Assembly (NCBI GenBank): GCA_009746045.1
Contig: RPFO01000299.1
Location: 1,046,307 to 1,067,306 of the forward strand
DNA length: 21,000 nucleotides
Direction of reading: 5' to 3'
From: Mesostigma viride
Taxonomy: Eukaryota; Streptophyta; Mesostigmatophyceae; Mesostigmatales; Mesostigmataceae
In this document: piece by piece, positions 8,376 through 17,139 of the stretch
Numbering within the stretch: the stretch's first letter is position 1
Layout: each line of letters starts with the position of its first letter
The notes under the pieces: generated by a model
Databases searched by the model: none
What the model was told of the DNA's origin: nothing
The model's input: the letters and a program-made list of their open reading frames with translations, nothing else
Program-made: the position numbers and the translations under genes

Positions 8376-10120
8376 TTAACCCGTGTTTTTTTAATTAGAA
8401 CGCGATATATCGCGTTGTAAGCTTTTTTTAGAACGCGTATAGCACCTAAGGAAAATTTTTTTTCATGGTCATGTATATACTTTCCTGAAAGCCCATAAAT
8501 CAAAGGATTTTTTGAGCTACTCAGACCTACAAACTGCTTATTCATTAGAGAGATACACTGGTTTGAATACAGGGGGGTCTGACCATGACCGCGATTTCTT
8601 GACCCTAGGTCACAAGTCATGCGCTTATTCACAAATGGTTCATGAAAAAAATCTGGCTTCTTGCACGAGCTATGGGCAACATATGCAGGCTCTGTGAAAC
8701 AAAACTCAGGCCCATTGGGCCACTGGAGCTATTTTTCATTAGCATCACAATTACAACGCAGTACAACGCAGTGGGAAACATGAGAGCCCTTGACAACATT
8801 ACGCAACGACCCGAGCCCCATAAACGGGGCCATAGTGAGCTTGGAGGGTCAAAACGTTGAAAAAAGGTGTTGTATAAGTTATACAGCATCAAACATGCAT
8901 CAAACATCATGACTGGATGACCTAATATGACTGAATCAGGCAGCCATAGCCAAAGCATCATCCACTCTCACAACGTGTTGAGCACATGCCTCGTGGGAAT
9001 GGAGGTGCTGGGTTTTCATTCCATAACGCGTGCAATACTGAAAGAAAGAGGCACGTGTAATGCAAGGCTTGGATAGGTTGAGTGATCCATGAGCTTACAT
9101 GCAGGCAAAGATGACGCTGGAATGCATGCTAGCAAATGGTGGCAAGATGCTAACAACACATGATTATACACCATGATTATGGGCACCCAGCTGATCTTCT
9201 TGCACAATCAACGCAGTATAAACCATCAACATCCAATCCTCACGATATATGAACGGCTTGACGACGTATACAGCACCTAAATACTGCACAACTGCAACCT
9301 GCTATGGCTGACATGCAAGCAACGTCGAGTAGGATGGCGGTCTTAGAGAGGCTGGGCAGAGGTCGGTAGAAATAAGTGGAAAACTGGCAGAAACTAGGTA
9401 GAAACACGATATACTTACGCCTGCAAGCACTATTGAGCCGGTGGCAGAGGCCATTTCCAGGAAAATACAGCATACCGTAGCAATAGCCACGGTCACGCCT
9501 TACGCTATTTGCAGGCACCATCATGCCCGGAGCTACCCAATAAAAGTCTGCACAAATCTCGGTTTAGCCGAGAGTCCGGGCGTTCGGAATGAATAAACAT
9601 GTGTTAAGAAGTCGAAACACCATGGAAATACCAAGCATGGTGCCGCAGCAGACCCGAGTCTTGACGTAATAATATTTATGCCGGTTTCCAGGGTTTCCGC
9701 ATGAAAGTTGGGTGAGAAACTGGAAAAAACTACGTTTCCTTTGCCCCAGTACCTCAACAAACTCGTAGAAACCTAATTATCAACCTTTGAACGCATCATC
9801 ATGGTCGTGCTACCCAACAGCCACTGAAATTCGCGCGAAAACTGGCGAGATCTACCTGCCGCCATCGCCGTCGTCTTCACCTTCGTCCCGCGAAAATGCC
9901 TGATTTCAGTGGTACATATTTGTTTGCAGCTGTCACAAAAAAAATTCCAAAAATACCAGGATTTTTTCTTGAATTCTATGAGATGTTTCTGACCTATCTT
10001 GAAAGTTTCAGACCAAAAATCGCATGTTTAATAGGTTTGCCACGTGTCAGATTACAACGCGATACATCGCGTTCTAACCCTACAACGCGATGTATCGCGT
10101 TGTAAAAAAACACGGGTTAA
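8376..10120. mobile_element. Non-autonomous piggyBac-like DNA transposon
   Basis: The element is bounded by TTAA at 8376-8379 and 10117-10120, the target duplication typical of piggyBac. Its 14-bp inverted repeats are perfect and start with CCC: CCCGTGTTTTTTTA (8380-8393) against TAAAAAAACACGGG (10103-10116). Inside them are copies of an 18-bp palindrome AACGCGATRTATCGCGTT: one on the left (8399-8416) and two on the right (10056-10073, 10084-10101). These are good candidates for transposase binding sites. About 1.74 kb long, clearly more AT-rich than its surroundings. No frame inside shows a DDD transposase, so an autonomous partner would be needed. Family assignment rests on termini and TSD only. 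Confidence 0.82.
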
Positions 10121-10248
10121 GGGTCTGGCGATGCCGAGGGCGAGGCCGCGGAGGAGTGAACCACTAACGCTTGGCTAGGGTCACCGGTGCCTGCGAGGTC
10201 GGGAGGCGAAGCGGCAGCCGAAGCTGCAGGCGTATTTGCTTGGCTCAT
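10119..10248 (-). pseudogene. L1-type ORF1 protein, N-terminal 43 codons
   Basis: An ATG at 10248-10246 opens MSQANTPAASAAAS and continues as an Ala/Ser/Pro-rich stretch to SASPDP. The next codon is TAA, formed by the TTAA at the transposon junction (10119-10117). On the far side of the transposon the same frame continues (codon CGC at 8375-8373). So the two halves are in register and differ from an intact ORF only by this one stop. Low-complexity A/S/P-rich N-termini are common in ORF1 proteins. This segment is too short to be noticed as a gene on its own. Confidence 0.65.
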
Positions 10249-10513
10249 CGCAGCTTCCAAACTGCGATTCGTCGAGGCGCGTTTGTTCGACATAATAGCT
10301 TCGGAGAATTATATCAGTTCGCGTCATAGCTGCAGGCTGGTCACAATACTGCATTACAGCTGTAACCGTTGATAGTAGCAGATGCGCCTAGAAAAGATGC
10401 ATCGGTTGCAAGTGATCTGACGGAATTTGGGGCTCAGACGAAAAAGTTCTGAGCTCCGCCGTCAGCCATGGTGGGTTATAGGCATGGCTTGGCTAAAAAA
10501 ATCTCAGGGCTAT

Positions 10514-10574
10514 GTGTTACATATGCTCCCCACGGAGCTATGTTCTTAATTAATTAATTAATTAATTAATTAAT
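10514..10574 (+). mobile_element. Outer SINE-like or truncated LINE element, 3' part
   Basis: This is the continuation of the element at 6591-6732. It contains the terminal stem-loop GCTCC-CCAC-GGAGC (10525-10538), a TATGTTC spacer and a (TTAA)n tail to 10574. It is followed directly by CAGCGGGGAAG (10575-10585), the second copy of its target duplication. Confidence 0.7.
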
Positions 10575-10585
10575 CAGCGGGGAAG

Positions 10586-11308
10586 CCCTTAATGAACTTA
10601 CCACAACTGAACAGCTGTGCATGGCCGGCTGCCACCTCCATAAACAAGTCAGCTGCATCCAAGCTATAGTGGCCAAATCGAAGACTGCCTGTAATTGGCT
10701 AACCCCGTACGTGGTAGGGGCGAGGATAGACCCAGGACAGATGTCAACATCAACAAGATTATTAACAAGGTGTGTTTATTACAGAAAACTCATTTGCCAG
10801 TGGTGTGCTACAAGAATATAAATGAGGTGACCCAACGGAATCAGGACTTTGGGTTCATACGGATGAAAGCAGCAGCCTCGATGCATCTTTGCCTCTGCAA
10901 CAGGCTTTGTCTCCTCAGGGCGCTGGTGAGCGCTGGCACCGGCAGAACTCTGAGATGATAGCTATAGATGCAGCATGGTTGCGTTTAAACGTCTAATGGG
11001 ACCGATACCGCCAACATGCTTGGCTCAATTAATCCTGCCAACATTCTCTCCTGATTTTTTCTGCAGCACCACAGGCACATCCAAGTCCAGGGCATACAGC
11101 ACCAGAACAACATGCACAAAGTTGAGACAAGAATCTCCAAAAGTAGTTTCCGGGCTGGAGACGGAGAGGAATTCCAGAATCGCGGGATTGCGAAAAGGTG
11201 CCACACAGACAAGCTCAAGCAAACATCTAGTGGGGCAAGTCGCGTGACCCTTGCCTCTCTACTGCATCTCGAGCTGACTTTCGTGCATGCAGTTGGTGAA
11301 GTTCCTGA
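10586..11308. other. No recognisable gene
   Basis: Short frames on both strands without motifs. The right part should hold the 3' UTR of the minus-strand decarboxylase-like gene if its last exon is at 11309-11366. I did not find a TGTAA poly(A) signal on the minus strand here. Confidence 0.4.
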
Positions 11309-11366
11309 TTACCGTGCCTTGCCACGCAGGGTATTGACGAGCAGCTCGGCGGTGAAGTAGGGCAGT
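11309..11366 (-). CDS. Candidate terminal exon of the two-CMD-domain gene
   Basis: After a TTGTGCAG acceptor (AG at 11368-11367) the minus strand reads one base plus LPYFTAELLVNTLRGKAR and a TAA (11311-11309). This looks like a plausible amphipathic C-terminal helix after a CMD domain. It needs a phase-2 donor, while the preceding exon ends in phase 1. Either a small exon is missing between 11370 and 11810 or the preceding donor is misplaced. Another frame is phase-compatible directly, but its sequence is Cys/Pro/Ser-rich and unconvincing. Confidence 0.35.
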
Positions 11367-11471
11367 CTGCACAACCCATGACATCTTCTCATCTCAAACA
11401 AGGCACGTTGCTACTGATATGCCATCCATCCTATATTGCCACCCCTTTACTCAAAACGATGCTCCACTGGT

Positions 11472-11509
11472 CAACGCCTTCCACTGGTCAACGCCTTCCA
11501 CATCACACG
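11472..11509 (+). repeat. 19-bp perfect tandem duplication
   Basis: CACTGGTCAACGCCTTC followed by CA is present twice in tandem. It lies in a probable intron or 3' region of the decarboxylase-like gene. No function is evident. Confidence 0.75.
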
Positions 11510-11817
11510 ATAAGCCTTCCCACGACCCAACCGCACACCGCTAGAAATGGACATCCAGGGATACTCGCCCCCAATAAACATCAAGGCCATCACACACACT
11601 CTTCACCAGGTGCGAGCAGATGAATACCGCCAGGTGTAAACGTGACACACCGCCCTGTGCCTACCAGCAACCATGAGGCGAGAAGCTGGGGGACATCGTG
11701 TAGGAAGACCAATAGATAACGGGTGCATTGTTCGGCTATATTTATCAGACATGGGGATGCTATTCTTATCAGTTAGACATGACAATGGTGGCTGATGACT
11801 GTCAGCCAGGGACCCAC

Positions 11818-14800
11818 CAAACTCGGCAAATGCGTTCATTGACTTGGGGAAGCCGCAGTAAATGCAGCACAGCTTCAACAACTCTTCGATCTCGGAGGGC
11901 GTGACGCCCTGTGGGACACCCACGGAGGCACCAGAGAAGGACGTCAGGGTGCTGCCAGCATGCCATGCACAAGGTATGACCATGCGTGGGGTCATAAGCT
12001 ACCATGTCACAAGCAGAACAGGTTATTAAGTAGCTAGCAAAGAGTCAACACAGTCAAGACCTCACGATAACAACAAGCAGTCGGCTTCAGACAGGTACCG
12101 ACTAGTTGGTACAAGCAGGACAAAAGCCTGTCCTCAATTACTAAAGAAAAATCATCACCAGATGATGCCAGTTGGGTAGTTCCATCCGGTTCCGCTCTCA
12201 GCTATACCAAGGAAGCATGACTTCAACGATGGCTGCGTCAGCCACGCCTTGTCAGTGTGCGTGATCCGTGCGGCTGCCAATGCCGCAAGCTCGTAACACG
12301 GTAGAGGGACACGCGGCAAAGGCAAGCGGCCAGGGATCTTGCAGGGAAAGGGAGAGTGCGTGCTTTCCCACAGCAAGCGGTTCACACATGCCGCTAGCAT
12401 CTGTCAGCACATGCATTTGTTGCGCAAATCGTGCGCCGCTTGCTTCCGTCACCACATACACAGGGCGCGGCTAGCATGCGTCCCCACGTACATAATGGGC
12501 CGCCAGCTCCATGTGGAGGCGGTACGAGGGGTTTTCCCCCCCTGGGTACACCCCGTTGGAGACATCGCAGGCGAGGGCCAGCAAGCACTTGTACTTCATG
12601 GGGATGTATGTGCCTTCTGCTTGCAGCCGTGACGTCACAAGTGGCACAGTGCATCAGTGGGGCGGAGGCATGTTCAAAAGAGTGCAGCGCTAAAAGGGAC
12701 TGTTAGTGCATCATGTCGATAGGGTCAGCGTATCCATAAGGGGAGAGCTTTATGCTGGTACCTAGCATTCCAGCCATGGCAAGCACATAGATTTTATCGA
12801 TTGCAAGCCATTCTCCAAGAGCTGTACATGTGCGGTGTTGCCAACCCATGTCGACAACGCAGAGCCCCCCACTGTGGCAACCGATAAAGAGAGCTACCAA
12901 GAAGAGAACCCACTCTACAAGAAAATACTTGCTGGACTGCTGGTCACAAGCAACACGGTCCGTAGCCGCAGGACACCTGGCGGCTGCCTGGAGAGCATGC
13001 AGCTCTCGTGGGTACGCAAACCGACACTATTTTGCAGCAAAAAGCAAGGGTAGATGCCAAGGGAAGCATCCTTGAGCCAAGCATTAGAGAGCCCACACCA
13101 CGCACACCAGGCTTTACCATCAGCCACATCCGACCAGGTGGACGGAGACCGCGAGGTTTATGTAAGATTAGGCGACTGCCAACACCATTCTTCCCCTCCC
13201 CCCCCCCTCCTCCCCACCCACCCGCTGACCGCGTGCGCTCCTCCCCCCATCTCAATTCGTCACGTGCACATACCCCAGCCTTCTGAGCACACTTTCCGGA
13301 AGAATGTTCCGAACACGGGGTTGATGGCGTCCACTTTTGCGCGCACCGCGGGAATGCTGTTCAAGCCTGCAGGGAGGCAGTCCCGAGACAGGAGCACAAT
13401 GGGGGGCACAGGCACATTGGGTGGCAAAGGCACGTCGGGGATCCCCCCATAATGGAACAGGGGAGCGGCAAATGTTGGTAACAGGAGGGTGGGCGGACTT
13501 TGCAGTGGTATCCGGAACCCGCCACCAGTACGTGCTGCCATGCATGTGGTCGGGATGGCAGATGACAACCAGAGCGCGGCTGCATCAAAAGGCACACCAA
13601 GGGGTACTGACTCACTTCTACCATCTGCAGTGCATAGGGCCTTTCAGTTCACCCCTACCTGCCTGTATATGAGCAGGCAGAGACACCCTTTCCTCGAGGC
13701 TGATAGCACGGCGGATAGAACGATTCTGTCCTATCGATAAGCACACAGGAAAGATGCCAAACTTGCCCTGGGATCGTCATGGGGGGATGTCGGCAGCAAC
13801 TATCGCACCCAGACCTTGCCCGGGTACGCAAGCGCTTACCGGCCCCCTGCATGCGCTGGTCGGTTCTCCAGTTGTACGTGATGCCGTCCGGCGCCGCACC
13901 GCCCTCACACACCTCGTCATTACTCCGTTGGGGCGCGAAGACGACCTTGGTGCCAAAGGGGGTCACGCCTGGGTGGCCCAATGCCAGGGCATGCCGTAGG
14001 GAAGCGTGTCGTGCGACATGGGGACCACAGAAGGGGGATCACTGGGGGAACGGCATGCGGATTGTGACGGTAGATGGCATATGGACCATGCTGGTAGGGA
14101 ATGCAGCCAGCCACACTGGCTCCACCGGCACAAAAAGCCATCCAGTGCGCAAAAGCCTCACAAGATGCCAAAATAACCCACCGTACTTTACCTCATGCCA
14201 CTGGCACTTCATCCATCACAAACTCGGGCCATGGAATTTGATATACTACGTATCAGCCCTATCGGGCAATTGAAGTCGCCTGTCTGCCCACGCATAATAC
14301 AGGAATATATCTGTACGCATGACACAACATGCAAATTGGCAACGCCCACTCTCTGAACCGTGCTCTGTCAGATGCCACAACCATTGGGGCAGATGAACGT
14401 GTGGCAAGCCACCATTGCTCATTACGCTGGTCTTGTGTGTGCCTCAAAATACTCACGTATGTAGATGGGCACGACACAGCCAGGGGCACTTGCACCCATT
14501 AAAAAAATGCTTCGCTTCTGAACCCCCAACCAGGGCACAAGCCTGATTGATCTTTTAAGTAACTAATCCATTGCGTTGTTGTTAAGAAGTCTGCTAAACA
14601 ACTCATTGACGACGGCCGGATAGACAATCAAGACAATTAATTGAATTAATGAATTGACAGTGGCCGCGTAGGCGATTAATTGAATTAATTAATGAATTCA
14701 TGAATCAAACGCACGCGACGCATAAATCCTCAACGAGATGGGTGGATGGAATGACCGCATAGATGATGGGCTACAAAGAAATAAGGGCCCACACCCATCC

Positions 14801-16540
14801 GCCATCCGCCCACGCGCCCCTTATCACTTGAGTAAGGCCGCACCCACCCACCTCACGCCCACACACCCCTAATCACGTGCATAAGGCCGCACCCACCCAC
14901 CTCACGCCCACACACCCCTAATCACGTGCATAAGGCCGCACCCACCCACCTCGCGCCCACACACCCCTAATCACGTGCATAAGGCCGCACCCACCCACCT
15001 CGCGCCCACACACCCCTAATCACGTGCATAAGGCCGCACCCACCCACCTCGCGCCCACACACCCCTAATCACGTGCATAAGGCCGCACCCACCCACCTCG
15101 CGCCCACACACCCCTAATCACGTGCATAAGGCCGCACCCACCCACCTCACGCCCACACAACCCTAATCACGTGCATAAGGCCGCACCCACCTGCCTCCTT
15201 GAGGTCCTTCCAGGCGCCGTACGCGCCGGCCGCCTTGTTGAAACCCGCCAGAACATTGGACAGGGCCAATACCTCCTCAAGCTCCTCCGCGACGGCACCC
15301 TGGGGTGTGGGGGGTTGACAGGTGAAGTATGTGTGTGGCAGCGCTTAGCAGGGGCATCATGGAGGGATCTGCCAGGGATCTCCCAGCCCCTAATGACGCT
15401 CAGACCAGTTGATATTAGAAATGGAAATACCAACGAAACACAGCAGGAAACGGTATGCGATGAGCATAGTAAAGCCGCATGATAATGATGAGCAGATAAA
15501 GTAGAATAATCAACACGGATGGAACCGCACTATCAGACTGAAAGGGCAAAGGTTTGAGATAAAGGACCGCCCAGTTTGAGATAAACGACGACAAGACCAC
15601 GTTGAGGCGGTTGCATGCCGTGGCAGGGATCACAGTGACGCATAAACAGAAAGTGCAGCTATGAAACGGGGATGGCATGCTCTATAATTAGCCCATAATA
15701 TGCCTCAGGTGGCTACTTGCCAATAACACTGTGTATTTGCCATACGATGTCGAATTGTGCCCAGCATTGACCTACATGTTAAGGATGAAGGCATGAGTCC
15801 ATATCATTAAATCATTCTGCATGCTCGCATGACTTCAATTACACGTAAAAGCTATACCGATAAAAGCTGCATTATCCAACAAGAGTGTCCGCTCACGGGA
15901 GCATGTACAAGCACGCGACCCTGCAATGAGCTGTAAACGCACCTGCTTGAACGCCATGTCGAGGTGAGCAAGGAATGGCGCGCCAGCTCCAACCTCAGTC
16001 GTGTGCACAATGTCCAAGATAAGCGTAACGAGCACTTTGATTTTCTGCGGGATGAGCTTGCCCGAGTAGGCTTCGCCGGAAGCTCGGACAACGAAATCCC
16101 CAAAATAGGGATGCAGGCCTCGCAGACCTGCGCCTAGAGCTTGGTCGTTTTTGACAGCTGCACGAGCAACGACAGGAAAATGCGAGATATACCGCAAAAT
16201 TCCCATCAAACGATGTCCTGGTAACGCATCTCAATACGAAGGAATGCACAGTTATGACACGTCAGCACGAGGCTTGCATACCGTTCTCGCGAATTAGCGG
16301 GTCGACAGGGACTTGATCGGGATGCAGGTCAATCTCCTGACTGTTGACGACCTGCAGCACCGCATGATTTCTCACCACTGGAGCTGCTCGGGCATGCTGC
16401 AGAGATGAGCCCACGAACTGGGATTTGGCACTCGAGTGAGGAGCAGGCGTAGATTTTGCAAACCGAGTGGCATGTTGATGATGAATGGCCCCTGCTACCG
16501 TAGGCAACGGCCCGACCTTGCATGCGAACACCGTTGCCAT
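11818..16540 (-). CDS. Protein with two tandem carboxymuconolactone-decarboxylase-like domains (7 exons)
   Basis: Phase-compatible exons on the minus strand: 16540-16282, 16217-15943, 15299-15191, 13968-13840, 13366-13274, 12616-12492 and 11908-11818, giving about 360 residues before the end. Donors read GTATGC, GTGCGT, GTGGGT, GTAAGC, GTATGT, GTACGT, GTGGGT. The start Met (16540) is the first after an in-frame TAG and opens a transit-peptide-like stretch. Domain 1 (about 121-212) has KLIPQKIKVLVTLILDIV, LAHLDMAFKQ and GAVAEELEEVLAL. Domain 2 (about 269-358) has INPVFGTFFRK, YIPMKYKCLLALACDV, LHMELAAHYGVTPSEIEELL and IYCGFPKSMNAFAEF. The latter match the PcaC/AhpD fold pattern 'H..xAL..GvTxxEIxEvl...xYxGfP...NA'. 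Each domain keeps the His (171, 323) but lacks the AhpD CxxC, so a PcaC-like or unknown activity is more likely than a disulfide peroxidase. The C-terminus is unresolved. The fifth exon might extend upstream to 13583 instead of 13366; both acceptors are in phase. Confidence 0.75.
14636..14706 (+). repeat. AT-rich duplicated motif in intron
   Basis: ATTAATTGAATTAATGAATT and ATTAATTGAATTAATTAATG occur about 40 bp apart in the large intron of the decarboxylase-like gene. Nothing else is recognisable in 14280-14820. Confidence 0.6.
14833..15190. repeat. 49-bp tandem array abutting a 5' splice site
   Basis: The word TAAGGCCG recurs at 14833, 14882, 14931, 14980, 15029, 15078, 15127 and 15176, an exact 49-bp period: seven full units plus a partial one. 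Units differ at only one or two positions (CTCACGCC/CTCGCGCC, CACACCCC/CACAACCC). Each contains the palindrome CACGTG (G-box/E-box core). The array ends at the donor of exon 3 (15190). On the minus strand each unit carries a GAG|GTGGGTG donor-like sequence resembling the real one, GCAG|GTGGGTG. It lies in a 1.2-kb intron. Confidence 0.93.
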
Positions 16541-17139
16541 GATACCCTACGCTATCCAACACGGCCTCGCCAGCCAGGCTCTGCTATGGCGGTCACACGC
16601 CCTGCCCCAGAATCACTCGAGTGGCTTGGACGTCCCGAGCACGATCTTCGCGGGGGATTGGGGCGTGACGAGGGCTGGTACGCAGCTCGCAGCACTAGTC
16701 CTGCGCATCTTCAGAAAGTGCACCACAGCGGTGACAGGATCTTTTCCCGGGCAGACTGCATGGGCATTCTGGTCGAAGCAATTCCAGCGGGCTGGAATTG
16801 GAGATCTGGCGCAATTATTAGCGCGCTGGAGATCTTGTCTGCGGGGAAGCCGGTACCGGTGGCGATGCGCTGGCGGGCCTGCGCGGGCGCAAGATTCGTT
16901 CGCGTGCCTTGCGGGCGCGACCGACATGTCACTCGCAATCTTACCGTGCCGTTCCTGCACTGGCATGCCAGTGACTCTGCCCCCCCACAAAACGGACACT
17001 CGCCCGAAGCATACGCACGGGGTCGCACGGTGCATCAATACCGGAGGTCATCGACCTAAACGCTAGCATTGTAGCTTGGTCGTGTGCAAGTATCCCTAAA
17101 AGGCAAAGCGGGTCGCGGCTTGGTTAGGCAAGGGCTTCC
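16541..17139. promoter_or_regulatory. Divergent intergenic region, probable bidirectional promoter
   Basis: About 600 bp separate the two predicted start codons, which point away from each other. The region is GC-rich, so several long frames (up to 207 codons) overlap on both strands, but none has motifs or a consistent codon signal. No TATA box or known element could be assigned. The promoter call rests on gene arrangement only. Confidence 0.45.

Larger units (their letters stand above)
6726..10513 (-). mobile_element. LINE-like element with ORF1 only (HAL1-like), minus orientation
   Basis: The element runs on the minus strand from its 5' end at about 10506 to a (TTAA)n tail at 6733-6750, flanked by a 7-8 bp duplication (A)GGGCTAT (6726-6732 and 10507-10513). 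It has a 5' leader of about 260 nt and an ORF1 beginning at 10248 that is interrupted by a DNA transposon. ORF1 ends at 7158, followed by about 425 nt of 3' UTR. No endonuclease or reverse transcriptase frame exists between the ORF1 stop and the tail. Its 3' end has an ACTCC-CAAC-GGAGT stem-loop (6759-6772) just before the tail. The likely interpretation is a non-autonomous L1-type derivative that borrows the enzyme of a full-length relative. Internal deletion of ORF2 in this single copy is the alternative. Confidence 0.72.

Noticed and set aside
6731-10574. Whole block read as one DNA transposon with about 55-bp terminal inverted repeats
   Set aside because: The inverted ends are two retroelement 3' ends facing outward. 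Each has its own tail and target duplication, and sequence homology across the removed LINE supports nested insertion.
12155-12400. Minus-strand frame with ELAALAAARITHTDKAWL as an exon
   Set aside because: It looks coding, but the flanking exons (ending AAHY, starting GVTPS) join in phase 0 to give a continuous CMD motif, leaving this inside an intron. An alternative exon is not fully excluded.
13054-13452. 132-codon plus-strand frame
   Set aside because: It overlaps the minus-strand exon at 13274-13366 antisense and has no recognisable motif.
13367-13583. Upstream extension of the fifth exon of the two-CMD gene
   Set aside because: In frame with a usable acceptor, but Pro-rich and unlike CMD linkers. 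The pyrimidine-rich CCTGCAG acceptor at 13367 gives a tighter protein.
14833-15190. CRISPR array
   Set aside because: The 49-bp period is a continuous tandem repeat without variable spacers, inside an intron of a eukaryotic gene.
16436-17066. Overlapping 207- and 193-codon plus-strand frames and minus-strand counterparts
   Set aside because: Several frames are open at once in GC-rich DNA, with no motif; they overlap the first exon of the minus-strand gene and the intergenic region.
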